This document shows positions 1 through 6,557 of a DNA stretch of 9,772 bases, piece by piece. A model generated the notes under the pieces. It made no database searches. It was not told the origin of the DNA and saw nothing but the letters and a program-made list of their open reading frames with translations. Position 1 is the stretch's first letter, and each line of letters begins with the position of its first letter. A program made the translations under genes and the position numbers. The DNA is taken from NCBI GenBank assembly GCA_041306075.1, contig JBFYKH010000045.1:1-9772 (forward strand), read 5' to 3'. Origin of the DNA: JAHIYG01 sp041306075. GTDB taxonomy: Archaea; Altiarchaeota; Altiarchaeia; IMC4; SCGC-AAA252-I15.

Positions 1-272
1 AGGTCGACATCCCCCGCCTCATGGCTAAGCTCGGCGGAGACGGAGTCACATCCGTGCTCATCGAAGGCGGCGGTGCTGTCAACGCCGCCGCCGTGAAGGC
101 CGGCGTGGTCGACAAATACATCCTCTTCATAGCGCCGAAGCTGATGCTCGGCGCGAACATCCCCGCCTTCAAGGGGCCGCCGATAAGGGAGCTTACGGAG
201 GCGGCGGGGCTCAGGTTCGCGTCCGTCATCAGGATGGGGGCGGACATCCTGGTGGAGGCATACCCCGCGTAG
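1..272 (+). CDS. RibD C-terminal-type pyrimidine reductase, 3' end only
   Basis: This is the C-terminal 89 residues of a gene that enters from the left edge, with the first complete codon at base 3 and a TAG stop at 270-272. The stretch GVTSVLIEGGGAVNAAAV followed by VDKYILFIAPKLMLG, and a closing GADILVEAYPA, matches the end of the RibD C-terminal reductase fold. There the EGGG loop binds NADPH and the IAPKL strand lies in the core. In archaea, proteins of this family reduce 2,5-diamino-6-ribosylamino-pyrimidinone phosphate in riboflavin (FMN/FAD) synthesis. Whether the complete protein is a stand-alone reductase or fused to a deaminase cannot be seen here. The internal ATG at base 21 should not be taken as the start, because the frame is open upstream and the family needs roughly another 120 residues. 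The next gene begins 31 bases downstream behind its own TATA-like box. Confidence 0.85.
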   Translation, partial: VDIPRLMAKLGGDGVTSVLIEGGGAVNAAAVKAGVVDKYILFIAPKLMLGANIPAFKGPPIRELTEAAGLRFASVIRMGADILVEAYPA

Positions 273-274
273 GC

Positions 275-280
275 TTTAAG
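275..280 (+). promoter_or_regulatory. TATA-like box for the HD-domain gene
   Basis: TTTAAG lies 24-29 bases ahead of the ATG at 304, the spacing expected if transcription starts at or near the start codon (leaderless mRNA). No Shine-Dalgarno sequence is visible between box and ATG, which fits a leaderless transcript. It starts three bases after the stop of the preceding gene. Confidence 0.4.
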
Positions 281-303
281 TCGCCGCATACATATCCTAA
301 ACA

Positions 304-1083
304 ATGGCCTTGAACGTGCCGGTGAACGACAACGAGAAGCTCGGGAGGCTCCTGGAGCTCGTGAACGCGGACGTCGAACTGCAGACCATGTGGTCGGCGA
401 GCAACATAACCGCAATCGACAGGAGCCACATGTCCGACCACGGCCCCACACACGTCGCCATAGTGACGAACGCGGCCCTCCTCATGCTCAGGAACCTCAT
501 GAGGGCGGGCGTCGAGCCGTCGGTGGTGAAGAACCACAAGATGACGCCCCAGGACGCCGAGGTCGTCGTCTTCCTCGCGTCGTGCATGCACGACGTCGGC
601 CACATAGTGCACCGGCAGGAGCACGCCCGCTTCAGCATACCCGTGGCGGCGCCTATGATCCGGCGGCTCATCGAAAGCCTCTACGACGTCAAGGGCAGGA
701 CGATAATCTACGGGGAGGCCCTCCACGCCATAATATCCCACTCCACCGAATACACGCCCCTAACCGTGGAGGCCGGGGTGGTGAGGATAGCCGACGCCCT
801 AGACATGGCCGAGGGCAGGAGCAGGATACCCTTCTCCATCGGGGAGAAGAACATACACAGCGTGTCCGCCCAGTCCATAAGGAACGTGAAGATAGAGTCG
901 ACGAAGGAGAAGCCCATCACCCTGAAGATAGAGATGACCAACTCCGCCGGGATATACCAGGTCGACGGCCTACTGAAGGAGAAGGTGCGCGGCTCCGGCC
1001 TCGAGGAGTACGTCAAGGTCACGGCCGAGGTGAAGAGGCCTACAGAGCAGAAGATACTCGACACCTACGAGTTCGAGCTCTAG
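304..1083 (+). CDS. HD-domain metal-dependent phosphohydrolase
   Basis: A 259-residue soluble protein with no signal peptide or membrane segment. The HD-superfamily metal ligands appear in order: H46 in SDHGPTH, the diagnostic H96-D97 pair in CMHDVGH, H146 in HAIISHS, and D164 in RIADALDM. HD enzymes use these to hold one or two divalent metals and hydrolyse phosphomonoesters, phosphodiesters or nucleotides. The substrate cannot be read from the sequence. Residues 1-175 form the helical HD core; residues 185-259 are strand-rich (NVKIEST, ITLKIEM, YVKVTAEV) and look like a separate small C-terminal domain, possibly for oligomerisation or ligand binding. It follows the riboflavin-type reductase by 31 bases but appears to have its own promoter, so a shared pathway is not implied. 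The ATG at 304 is the first start in frame after the upstream gene. Family assignment is firm; function is open. Confidence 0.85.
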   Translation: MALNVPVNDNEKLGRLLELVNADVELQTMWSASNITAIDRSHMSDHGPTHVAIVTNAALLMLRNLMRAGVEPSVVKNHKMTPQDAEVVVFLASCMHDVGHIVHRQEHARFSIPVAAPMIRRLIESLYDVKGRTIIYGEALHAIISHSTEYTPLTVEAGVVRIADALDMAEGRSRIPFSIGEKNIHSVSAQSIRNVKIESTKEKPITLKIEMTNSAGIYQVDGLLKEKVRGSGLEEYVKVTAEVKRPTEQKILDTYEFEL

Positions 1084-1149
1084 TCCCGGTTCCGCAGGGG
1101 ATTCTTCAGGAGTGCGTAGTCCCCAACGCCGATAGGCGGTCCGAAGCCA

Positions 1150-1154
1150 TTTTT
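1150..1154 (+). terminator. Possible T-run terminator after the HD gene
   Basis: A TTTTT run stands about 67 bases past the HD-gene stop, in the 128-base gap before the pilin array. Archaeal RNA polymerase can stop at short U-runs without a hairpin, and I see no stable hairpin here. The only support is position and the T-run itself. Confidence 0.25.
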
Positions 1155-1168
1155 ATTCCCTGGAAACC

Positions 1169-1206
1169 AAAATATTGTCAGTACCTAATTAGAAGGTAAC
1201 GGAGGT
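1169..1206 (+). promoter_or_regulatory. Promoter and strong ribosome-binding site of the pilin array
   Basis: AAAATATT at 1169-1176 is a TATA-like box that would place the transcription start near 1198. A strong Shine-Dalgarno sequence, GGAGGT at 1201-1206, follows, five bases before the ATG at 1212. This pair fixes the first gene's start at 1212 rather than at the TTG at 1206, which lies within the Shine-Dalgarno region. It is the clearest ribosome-binding site in the window and suggests the array is strongly translated. No other promoter is evident inside the array. Confidence 0.5.
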
Positions 1207-1211
1207 TGATT

Positions 1212-1556
1212 ATGAAAGTTTTAGCTTGGTTTGTTACTATGGCGGTGCTGTTTTCCCTGATAACGCTTGTCGATGCACAGTTCGACTGTACCGCCAGCCT
1301 GATGTGTAGAACCGTCTGCAGGGTCATAAACAGCGTCCGCTTTACCCTGGAAACAATCGCCCCCACCATGGTGATACTGATGTTCATATACGGCGGCGTC
1401 AAATACACGTTCTCTGCCGACGACCCCGGGGGGAGGAAGGCCGGGAAGATGACGTGCATACACGCATTGATAGGCGGGATAATAATAGCGCTATCCAGCT
1501 TCGCCGCTAGCATATTGGTCGGTTGGACCGCATGCGACCCATCCTTGTTCCTCTAA
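1212..1556 (+). CDS. VirB2/TrbC-like mini-pilin, array copy 1
   Basis: A 114-residue secreted membrane protein, the first of five paralogues. Residues 1-22 are a signal peptide ending VDA before Q23. A short segment with Cys26, Cys32 and Cys36 follows, then a first membrane helix (about 46-66, ending MFIYGGVKYTF), the loop SADDPGGRKAGK (68-79), and a second helix (about 84-105, LIGGIIIALSS...). The tail carries Cys108. Two helices joined by a short basic loop behind a cleavable signal is the architecture of VirB2/TrbC conjugation pilins and the archaeal CedA1-type pilins. By the positive-inside rule the loop should face the cytoplasm and both ends the outside. The opening codons are AT-rich, unlike the rest of the gene. 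Family placement comes from architecture and motif, not a database search; another class of small two-helix surface protein remains possible. Confidence 0.65.
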   Translation: MKVLAWFVTMAVLFSLITLVDAQFDCTASLMCRTVCRVINSVRFTLETIAPTMVILMFIYGGVKYTFSADDPGGRKAGKMTCIHALIGGIIIALSSFAASILVGWTACDPSLFL

Positions 1557-1576
1557 ACAAAGGGGCAATGCACACG

Positions 1577-1897
1577 ATGAAAAAGCCGGTTGTAGCCGCG
1601 GTATTAGGGCTTTTAGCGTCCGCCGCATCTGCGCAACTGGTCGACACATTCAGGCGCACGCCCTGTAGGATACTGATGAACTTCTACAACGCGATGGACG
1701 TCGTCATACCCTCCCTCGTGTTCATCATGATGGTCTACGGGGCGATACGGTACGCCTACGGCGCCGACGACCCCGGCGGGCGGAAGTCCGGCAAGAACAT
1801 CTTCATACAGGCGATAGTGGGCGGCCTACTGTTCCTGATGTACACGGCGGTGATGACCCTGATATTCGGGGCGGCGCCAACCTGCCCCACAGCATGA
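1577..1897 (+). CDS. VirB2/TrbC-like mini-pilin, array copy 2
   Basis: A 106-residue paralogue. The signal peptide is very clear: MKKP, then a hydrophobic stretch ending ASA before Q20. Cys30 lies in the short outer segment, helix 1 spans about 41-61 (ending MMVYGAIRYAY), the loop is GADDPGGRKSGK, helix 2 spans about 78-99, and Cys103 sits in the tail. The ATG at 1577 is preferred over 1568 because AGGGG at 1561-1565 sits at usable spacing from 1577 but almost touches 1568. The longer frame back to 1523 overlaps copy 1 and would put a polar extension before the signal peptide. It starts 20 bases after copy 1. The loop tyrosine-glycine pair is YGA rather than YGG, and Arg replaces the usual Lys before Tyr. 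Confidence 0.65.
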   Translation: MKKPVVAAVLGLLASAASAQLVDTFRRTPCRILMNFYNAMDVVIPSLVFIMMVYGAIRYAYGADDPGGRKSGKNIFIQAIVGGLLFLMYTAVMTLIFGAAPTCPTA

Positions 1898-2211
1898 AAA
1901 ACACGGCATACAAGAAGGCGGCCCTGGCGCTTCTGGCATCGGCGACGCTCGCCCAGGCGGCGATAGAGGACGTGCCGTGCAGCATAGTGGCGGCATTATA
2001 CACTATCATATTCACTAACGTAGGACCCACCCTGGTAGGCATAATGTTCCTCTACGGGGCCGGCAAATACGTGTACAGCGCCGACGACCCCGGCGGCCGC
2101 AAACAGGGCAAGGAGATGTGCATACACGCTATTATAGGCGGCGTAATCATAACTTTGATAACGGGCGTTAGGGCTGCCATGGGGGGCATGTTACTATGCC
2201 CGGGGGTATGA
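1894..2211 (+). CDS. VirB2/TrbC-like mini-pilin, array copy 3
   Basis: A 105-residue paralogue whose ATG overlaps the TGA of copy 2 in an ATGA junction, implying translational coupling. Signal peptide residues are about 1-22 (MKNTAYKK then a hydrophobic core ending LAQA). Cys29 follows in DVPCS, helix 1 spans about 40-60 (ending MFLYGAGKYVY), the loop is SADDPGGRKQGK, helix 2 begins at IHAIIGGVII, and Cys102 is four residues from the end. It shares MCIHA in the loop-to-helix turn with copy 1 (TCIHA there), so these two may be the closest pair in that region. The protein has no N-X-S/T sequon outside the signal peptide. Confidence 0.65.
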   Translation: MKNTAYKKAALALLASATLAQAAIEDVPCSIVAALYTIIFTNVGPTLVGIMFLYGAGKYVYSADDPGGRKQGKEMCIHAIIGGVIITLITGVRAAMGGMLLCPGV

Positions 2212-2552
2212 GGATGGATGGTAAAAGGCCGGTCCTTCTGGTTGCGCTTGCGTGCCTGGCGCTAATGGCGTTAGCGACACCAGTATCAGCGGGCTACCTG
2301 GATCCGATACGCAATTTCATATGTGTCGACCTTGTCGGGGCCATCCGGCGGATAGGCAACACCCTAGGAATCCTGATGTTCGTCTACGGCGGCGCCAAGT
2401 ACGCGTACTCGGCCGACGACCCGGGCGCGAGGAAGCAGGCCCTGGGCATATGCAGCGCGGCGGTCATCGCGATGATAATCATCATGATAGCAAAGGAGGT
2501 CATCGACGCAATCGGGGCGATGCTAGGCGTAGCGGGGGCCGTGGGGTGCTAG
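2208..2552 (+). CDS. VirB2/TrbC-like mini-pilin, divergent array copy 4
   Basis: A 114-residue paralogue. The chosen ATG at 2208 forms an ATGA overlap with the stop of copy 3, as between copies 2 and 3, and has GGGGG just upstream. ATGs at 2196 and 2214 in the same frame are alternatives. The signal peptide ends PVSA before G29, Cys39 lies in NFICVD, helix 1 ends MFVYGGAKYAY, and the loop is SADDPGARKQALG. The GK that ends the loop in the other four copies is replaced by AL. Helix 2 is richer in Ile and Met and carries KEVID in the middle, and the protein ends on Cys114. It is the most divergent member and may have a distinct place in a filament, such as a minor or capping subunit; that is inference. 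Confidence 0.62.
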   Translation: MRMDGKRPVLLVALACLALMALATPVSAGYLDPIRNFICVDLVGAIRRIGNTLGILMFVYGGAKYAYSADDPGARKQALGICSAAVIAMIIIMIAKEVIDAIGAMLGVAGAVGC

Positions 2553-2563
2553 TAAAGCTTAAG

Positions 2564-2887
2564 ATGAAACGAAGACTGGCGATAACATTTGCGGTGGCGG
2601 CCGCCCTGGCGGCCGCGGCGGCCGTGTCGGCTCAGGGGGCGGTGAATCCGGCGGAAATAATAGCGGACACGATATGCTCCCTGATACCCGAGGCCGCGAG
2701 CCTCGCCTGGTGGCTCGCCCTATTGATGTTCATCTACGGGGGCGCGAAATACGCCTACGGCGCAGACGACCCGGGCGCGAGGAAGCAGGGCAAGAACATA
2801 GCCGTGAACGCGATGATAGGGCTGATCATAGTCGCCGTGGCATACAGCCTGATAACTGCAATTGCGGGTGGCGATCCCTGCCCGTAA
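2564..2887 (+). CDS. VirB2/TrbC-like mini-pilin, array copy 5
   Basis: A 107-residue paralogue. MKRR and an alanine-rich core ending VSA before Q24 make an unambiguous signal peptide. Cys38 lies in DTICSL, helix 1 ends MFIYGGAKYAY, the loop is GADDPGARKQGK, helix 2 runs about 82-101, and Cys106 is second from the end. The ATG at 2564 gives the cleanest signal sequence; a GTG at 2546, overlapping the stop of copy 4, would add six residues. Much longer frames that run through copy 4 in this frame are not plausible, because they would put about 100 polar residues before the signal peptide. The stop is two bases from the stop of the convergent aglB gene. Confidence 0.65.
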   Translation: MKRRLAITFAVAAALAAAAAVSAQGAVNPAEIIADTICSLIPEAASLAWWLALLMFIYGGAKYAYGADDPGARKQGKNIAVNAMIGLIIVAVAYSLITAIAGGDPCP

Positions 2888-2889
2888 AC

Positions 2890-5790
2890 TCAGGAGCCAG
2901 TGCCGTTGAAGACCCTGTAGTCTATGTCGTAGCTTCTCACGAAGCCGAAGCTGAACTCCCCGTCCGGCGTCCCGTCCCCGTTCCTGTCCGGCACCTCCCT
3001 GAAGTGGCTGAGCGGCCTTGGCTCCCTGTTGTACAAGCCCAGGCGGCGGTACTCGTCCGCGTACTTGGTGAGGTACAGCCTCGTCATCATGAACTCGTGG
3101 AACTCCTGCGGCACGTAGACGAGCGTCGTGAACTGCGGCAGCCTGCATATCGTGTTCGCCGGCAGCCTAGGGTAGTTGATGGCGCAGTACAGTATGCTCG
3201 GCACCCTCTCCGCCTCGTTGGGCGCGAGGAACGGCTGCACGCCAAGGAGGCTCACGTCCTGGGCACTCATGTACGTGCTCCAGGGTATCCTCTGGCCGTA
3301 CCTCGTCTCGACCGATATGTCGGATATGCCGTCCCCCTGTATCTCGAAGACGACGGCAAGCTCGCCCATGCAGTTGAAGACCACGCGCCTCACCTTCGAG
3401 AAGCTGCCGTTGGCGCCCACCACGAGCTGCTCGTCCAGCTGGCTCATCTCGGGCGCGAATCCGCATGTGATGTAATTCTTCCAGGATCCGGGGGTGGCGT
3501 TCTCTATGTCCCCCGTGGCGATATAGTGGAGGGCGCTGCCCTTGCCTATCATCGTCCAGTCAATCATCACGTACCTCAAGCCCCAGGCCGGGTCGTACCT
3601 CCTGTAGGCCGCGTCATAGGCCTCCACCGTCCTGAAGGCGTCCTCCTCGTCGGTCTTGTTCATGAAGAACCGGGCTACGTCCTGTATCTCGAAATAGTCT
3701 GCCTGGAGGTTGTCTATCAGGACGGGCCTATGCGACACCGCAGTCAGCCAGTGCCCGTAATCCCACCACGTCAGGATGGCGTCTCCCGGTGCGGTGTTGT
3801 CCCTCTGCCACTCGAGGGCCGGCTGCCAGTAGTATATGTCGCTCGTCGGACCCATGTGCATCGGCACATAGCCCACGAACTTCCCGTACTCCCAGGGCCC
3901 GAACATGGGGATATAGAAGACGGGTATGAACAGGAGGAGGATAGTGCCGATAATCCTCAGGCCCTGCAGCTCCTTCCTGTCTGCGGCAGCGAACAGGCCT
4001 ACGGAGGCGCCGAGGGCCGTCACCGAGACGCTTGAGGCGAAAATCCACGCGCTCTTGTTATACGCCCCCCACATCATCGGGATGCTCCATATCAGGAGGA
4101 ACAGGGCGCCCACGCTGCCCCTCTGGTAGACCAGCCACGCCATCACCGGTATCATCAGGAGGCCGTACACCAGGCCCATCCCGTACCTCTGCTGGCCCTC
4201 CTGCAGGAACTCGCTTAACGAGTTAGCCATTGCGTTCTGCTCTGAGACCGTCTGGTGGACGATGCTCTTCTGGGCCGGGGAGAGCAGTATCTGATAGAAG
4301 AAGTTGTAGAACTCCATCGGCCCCCTGTACAGTGTCAGGACAAGAATCCCGGCCGCGAGGGCCAAGGTACCTAGAACCTTGATGTTGCCCTCGACCCAGT
4401 CCGCGCACCTGCCCTCGAGAGAGCCGCTTCCCGAGGCCAACGGCCCGTTGCTCCGCACCCTCAACATCTCGAGGATTAGCGATAGGCCGACCGTTATCAT
4501 GAGCGGGTACATCTCTATCGGGGACAGCGGGTGGATTACGGGCATGCTGCCCCTGGCGTGCGCGAACAGGCCTATGAGCTGGTAGAAAACCGACGGTATC
4601 AGGACGTAAGGCAGGTGTTCGGCAGCGTTTTTGTTCCTTATGTACGCAGCGATTGGGTACGTTGCCCCGAAAACCCCTACTGTGAGCATCGCGTACGAGC
4701 CTCCCCCCCACCCGAGCCTCAGCATGAGGAAGGCGAGTCCTGAGAGGACAGAATACTTGTAGCTCCTCCTGTGGTATGAGGCGAAGAACAGGAAGAGGGC
4801 TGCCACGGAAAGGAACATCCCGAAGCTGTCGTCCTCGGGGTTGGTGGCGGTGGAGTTCATGGCGAGCGCCGGGCTCAGCATCAGCATGAAGGCCGCAGCG
4901 AATGCGGCTATCTGGTTGTACGGCGGCATGTCGTGGAACATCTCCTTCATCAGGAGGTACGTCATGACCACGGTCAAGGCGCCGAGGATTCCCGGCAGCA
5001 GCATCGCGACCCCGTACAGGCTCAGGCCGAAGCCCTTGAACATCAGGGCGAACGAGGCATACGTCAGCTGCATGAGCATGGGCGTGTTCGCCTGCACGAG
5101 GCCGAATGACACGCCGTCGCGTTTCGCAAGATACGCGGGGTCGCTGCCGTGCTCGAGGCCCCCGTACATCGGATACGTCAGGGGATCGAACTCCGGCGGG
5201 TAGCCTTCATCGAATATCCTCTGCATCCACTTGTAATGCCAGTAAGAGTCCAGATTAGACAGGAGGTCCGCGTTGGCCGGGACGAGGTGCGTGAGCAGGG
5301 AGGCCAGGAGCAGCCCGAGTAGCATCGCGGTCTCTGCCTTCATCAACCTCTGGTGGGCGAGGGCGTAAAACATGCAGAACATCGCCGCCATAATGCTGAA
5401 GTAACTGTAGTCCATGCTAAGCGGATAGCCGTAGCTGTTGGAGTAATACGCGAACAGGGCGGCCAGAGCCAGGAGGCACGGGACGCCGTAGCTCCACAGG
5501 TCGCTCTTCAGCGTCTTTGACGAGAATATCCTCCAGACGCCGCCGGCGCCCGCCGCCAAGAGGAGAAGCGGAGCCCAGTCGTAGAGCGGCCCGAGCGGTC
5601 CTTCGCCCACCAGTGTCTTCAGGCACGCCACGGCGAGGCCGAAAGCGGCTGCGATTACCAGCGGGCTGGTCAGGGCCCCCAGTTTTCCGCCGAACAGGCC
5701 TGACAGCTCTATGGTCGCCTCCTCTGGCTTTGCGTCGGTCTCGGGCGCAGACACAGCATCCGCCTTCCTCGCCTTCCTCCTGCCAGCCAT
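2890..5790 (-). CDS. aglB: Oligosaccharyltransferase AglB (STT3 family)
   Basis: A 966-residue membrane enzyme that moves a glycan from a dolichol-type phosphate carrier to Asn in N-X-S/T sequons on the outer face of the membrane. STT3 signatures occur in order: the first acidic motif in SNLDSYWHYK (D181), the second in TNPEDDSFG (D320/D321), the TVSEQ motif of the flexible outer loop (514-518; the family has SVSE/TIXE), and the acceptor-binding WWDYGHW (675-681). An Asp in MIDWTMIGKG (about 744-750) sits where the DK-type motif is expected. The N-terminal two thirds hold many hydrophobic helices; the rest is the soluble outer domain. Near the C terminus, DRNGDGTPDGE (935-945) resembles a calcium-binding loop. 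The ATG at 5790 follows AGGTGAGG; a GTG at 5796 overlapping the uppS stop is an equally possible start two codons longer. It lies directly downstream of uppS, which supplies its lipid carrier. Confidence 0.95.
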   Translation of the reverse strand: MAGRRKARKADAVSAPETDAKPEEATIELSGLFGGKLGALTSPLVIAAAFGLAVACLKTLVGEGPLGPLYDWAPLLLLAAGAGGVWRIFSSKTLKSDLWSYGVPCLLALAALFAYYSNSYGYPLSMDYSYFSIMAAMFCMFYALAHQRLMKAETAMLLGLLLASLLTHLVPANADLLSNLDSYWHYKWMQRIFDEGYPPEFDPLTYPMYGGLEHGSDPAYLAKRDGVSFGLVQANTPMLMQLTYASFALMFKGFGLSLYGVAMLLPGILGALTVVMTYLLMKEMFHDMPPYNQIAAFAAAFMLMLSPALAMNSTATNPEDDSFGMFLSVAALFLFFASYHRRSYKYSVLSGLAFLMLRLGWGGGSYAMLTVGVFGATYPIAAYIRNKNAAEHLPYVLIPSVFYQLIGLFAHARGSMPVIHPLSPIEMYPLMITVGLSLILEMLRVRSNGPLASGSGSLEGRCADWVEGNIKVLGTLALAAGILVLTLYRGPMEFYNFFYQILLSPAQKSIVHQTVSEQNAMANSLSEFLQEGQQRYGMGLVYGLLMIPVMAWLVYQRGSVGALFLLIWSIPMMWGAYNKSAWIFASSVSVTALGASVGLFAAADRKELQGLRIIGTILLLFIPVFYIPMFGPWEYGKFVGYVPMHMGPTSDIYYWQPALEWQRDNTAPGDAILTWWDYGHWLTAVSHRPVLIDNLQADYFEIQDVARFFMNKTDEEDAFRTVEAYDAAYRRYDPAWGLRYVMIDWTMIGKGSALHYIATGDIENATPGSWKNYITCGFAPEMSQLDEQLVVGANGSFSKVRRVVFNCMGELAVVFEIQGDGISDISVETRYGQRIPWSTYMSAQDVSLLGVQPFLAPNEAERVPSILYCAINYPRLPANTICRLPQFTTLVYVPQEFHEFMMTRLYLTKYADEYRRLGLYNREPRPLSHFREVPDRNGDGTPDGEFSFGFVRSYDIDYRVFNGTGS

Positions 5791-5792
5791 CC

Positions 5793-6485
5793 TCACCTGC
5801 CGTATCTCCTCTGCCTGCCCCCGAAGTCGCCAAGGACCTCCTCAAGGTCCTTCTTCTCGAACTCCTGCCACAGCTTCGGGACGAAGTATATCTCGCTGTA
5901 CGCGGACTGCCACAGCATGAAGTTGGACAGCCTGGACTCGGAGGTCCTGATGACCAGGTCGGGTTCGCCCTTCACCCAGAGATTCGCCTTGATGGTCTCC
6001 TCGCTTATGCCGCCTCCGTTGGCGACGGCCTGCCTTGCGGCGTGCACTATCTCCTGCCTGCTGCCGTAGGCTATCGCCAGGTTAAGCCTGAACTTCTTGT
6101 AACCGGCCGTGGCCTCCTCGAGCTTCACGATGTTCTCAAGCATCTCCTCGGCGAGCCTCTTCTTTGGCGCCCTGTCGAGGAGGTACTGCCTGTCCCCGCA
6201 GAAGCAGACCCTTATCTCCCTCCCGTGTATGTCCTTGTCTTTTATGGCCTTCTTGGCGTGCTTGTTGAAAACCCTTAAGAGGGTATCTATCTCCCCGGTG
6301 CTCCTCGCCTCGAGATTCTCAAGGGAGAGCGCGTATATGGTCACCTCGTCCACGCCGAGGTCGTAGCACCATGACAGGAAATCATAGAACCGGTTTATCC
6401 CCATGTCGTAAGACGTCAGGAGGCTGCCGATATGCCTTTTGCTCATGAACCGCCGGTTGCCGTCCGGAATCAAGCCAACATGCAT
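5793..6485 (-). CDS. uppS: cis-prenyltransferase (polyprenyl diphosphate synthase)
   Basis: A 230-residue cytosolic enzyme that extends an allylic diphosphate with isopentenyl units in cis to make the long carrier lipid used as dolichol phosphate. The conserved blocks are all visible: PDGNRRF (7-13, catalytic D8), VTIYALSLEN (48-57), LNLAIAYGSRQEIV (134-147), PDLVIRTSESRLSNF (175-189), the block through SAYSEIYF (194-201) with metal-linked E198, and the closing RQRRYGR. Family members usually have a Gly in the RTSGE segment; here it is RTSES, a small variation. The start at 6485 puts the catalytic Asp at residue 8, which suits this family. The stop overlaps the GTG/ATG start region of aglB, so the two are translationally coupled, and carrier synthesis and glycan transfer form one operon. 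The promoter lies in the AT-rich gap shared with nob1. Confidence 0.93.
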   Translation of the reverse strand: MHVGLIPDGNRRFMSKRHIGSLLTSYDMGINRFYDFLSWCYDLGVDEVTIYALSLENLEARSTGEIDTLLRVFNKHAKKAIKDKDIHGREIRVCFCGDRQYLLDRAPKKRLAEEMLENIVKLEEATAGYKKFRLNLAIAYGSRQEIVHAARQAVANGGGISEETIKANLWVKGEPDLVIRTSESRLSNFMLWQSAYSEIYFVPKLWQEFEKKDLEEVLGDFGGRQRRYGR

Positions 6486-6557
6486 CTTATCCCCAACCCT
6501 AAATAAGCGAGAATGTGAAAAATATGAGTAAACATATAAATTAGTAGTATATAACCT
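6486..6557. promoter_or_regulatory. Divergent promoter region between uppS and nob1
   Basis: This 72-base AT-rich island separates two divergent genes in otherwise GC-rich DNA. On the + strand, ACATATAAA at 6532-6540 and TATATAA at 6547-6553 are TATA-like candidates for nob1; the first lies about 18-26 bases before its ATG. On the - strand, CTTATTTA (6500-6507) and a T-rich stretch near 6518-6526 are candidates for the uppS-aglB operon. No clear Shine-Dalgarno sequence precedes either start. Which box is used by which gene cannot be settled by eye. Confidence 0.45.

Noticed and set aside
390..1199. A 269-residue frame overlapping the HD gene
   Set aside because: It is an out-of-frame reading of the HD-domain gene, dominated by Arg, Gly, His and Pro, with no recognisable domain.
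1523..1576. Upstream extension of the second pilin to 1523
   Set aside because: It would overlap the end of the first pilin and place a polar segment before a clear signal peptide. The Shine-Dalgarno-like AGGGG suits the ATG at 1577.
1212..2887. Mini-pilins as substrates of the neighbouring AglB
   Set aside because: None of the five mature proteins contains an N-X-S/T sequon, so N-glycosylation by AglB is not supported by the sequence.
1212..2887. Archaeal type IV (archaellum-like) pilins
   Set aside because: Class III signal peptides have a basic segment cut just before one N-terminal helix. These proteins have ordinary signal peptides ending in A-x-A-like sites and two helices.
2674..4035. 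A 453-residue frame on the + strand
   Set aside because: It overlaps the fifth pilin in another frame and lies antisense to the well-conserved AglB outer domain. The composition is Arg/Val/Pro-rich and shows no motif, as expected of a GC-rich shadow.
5517..6278. A 253-residue frame on the + strand opposite aglB and uppS
   Set aside because: It is antisense to the conserved motifs of both genes and has shadow-type composition.
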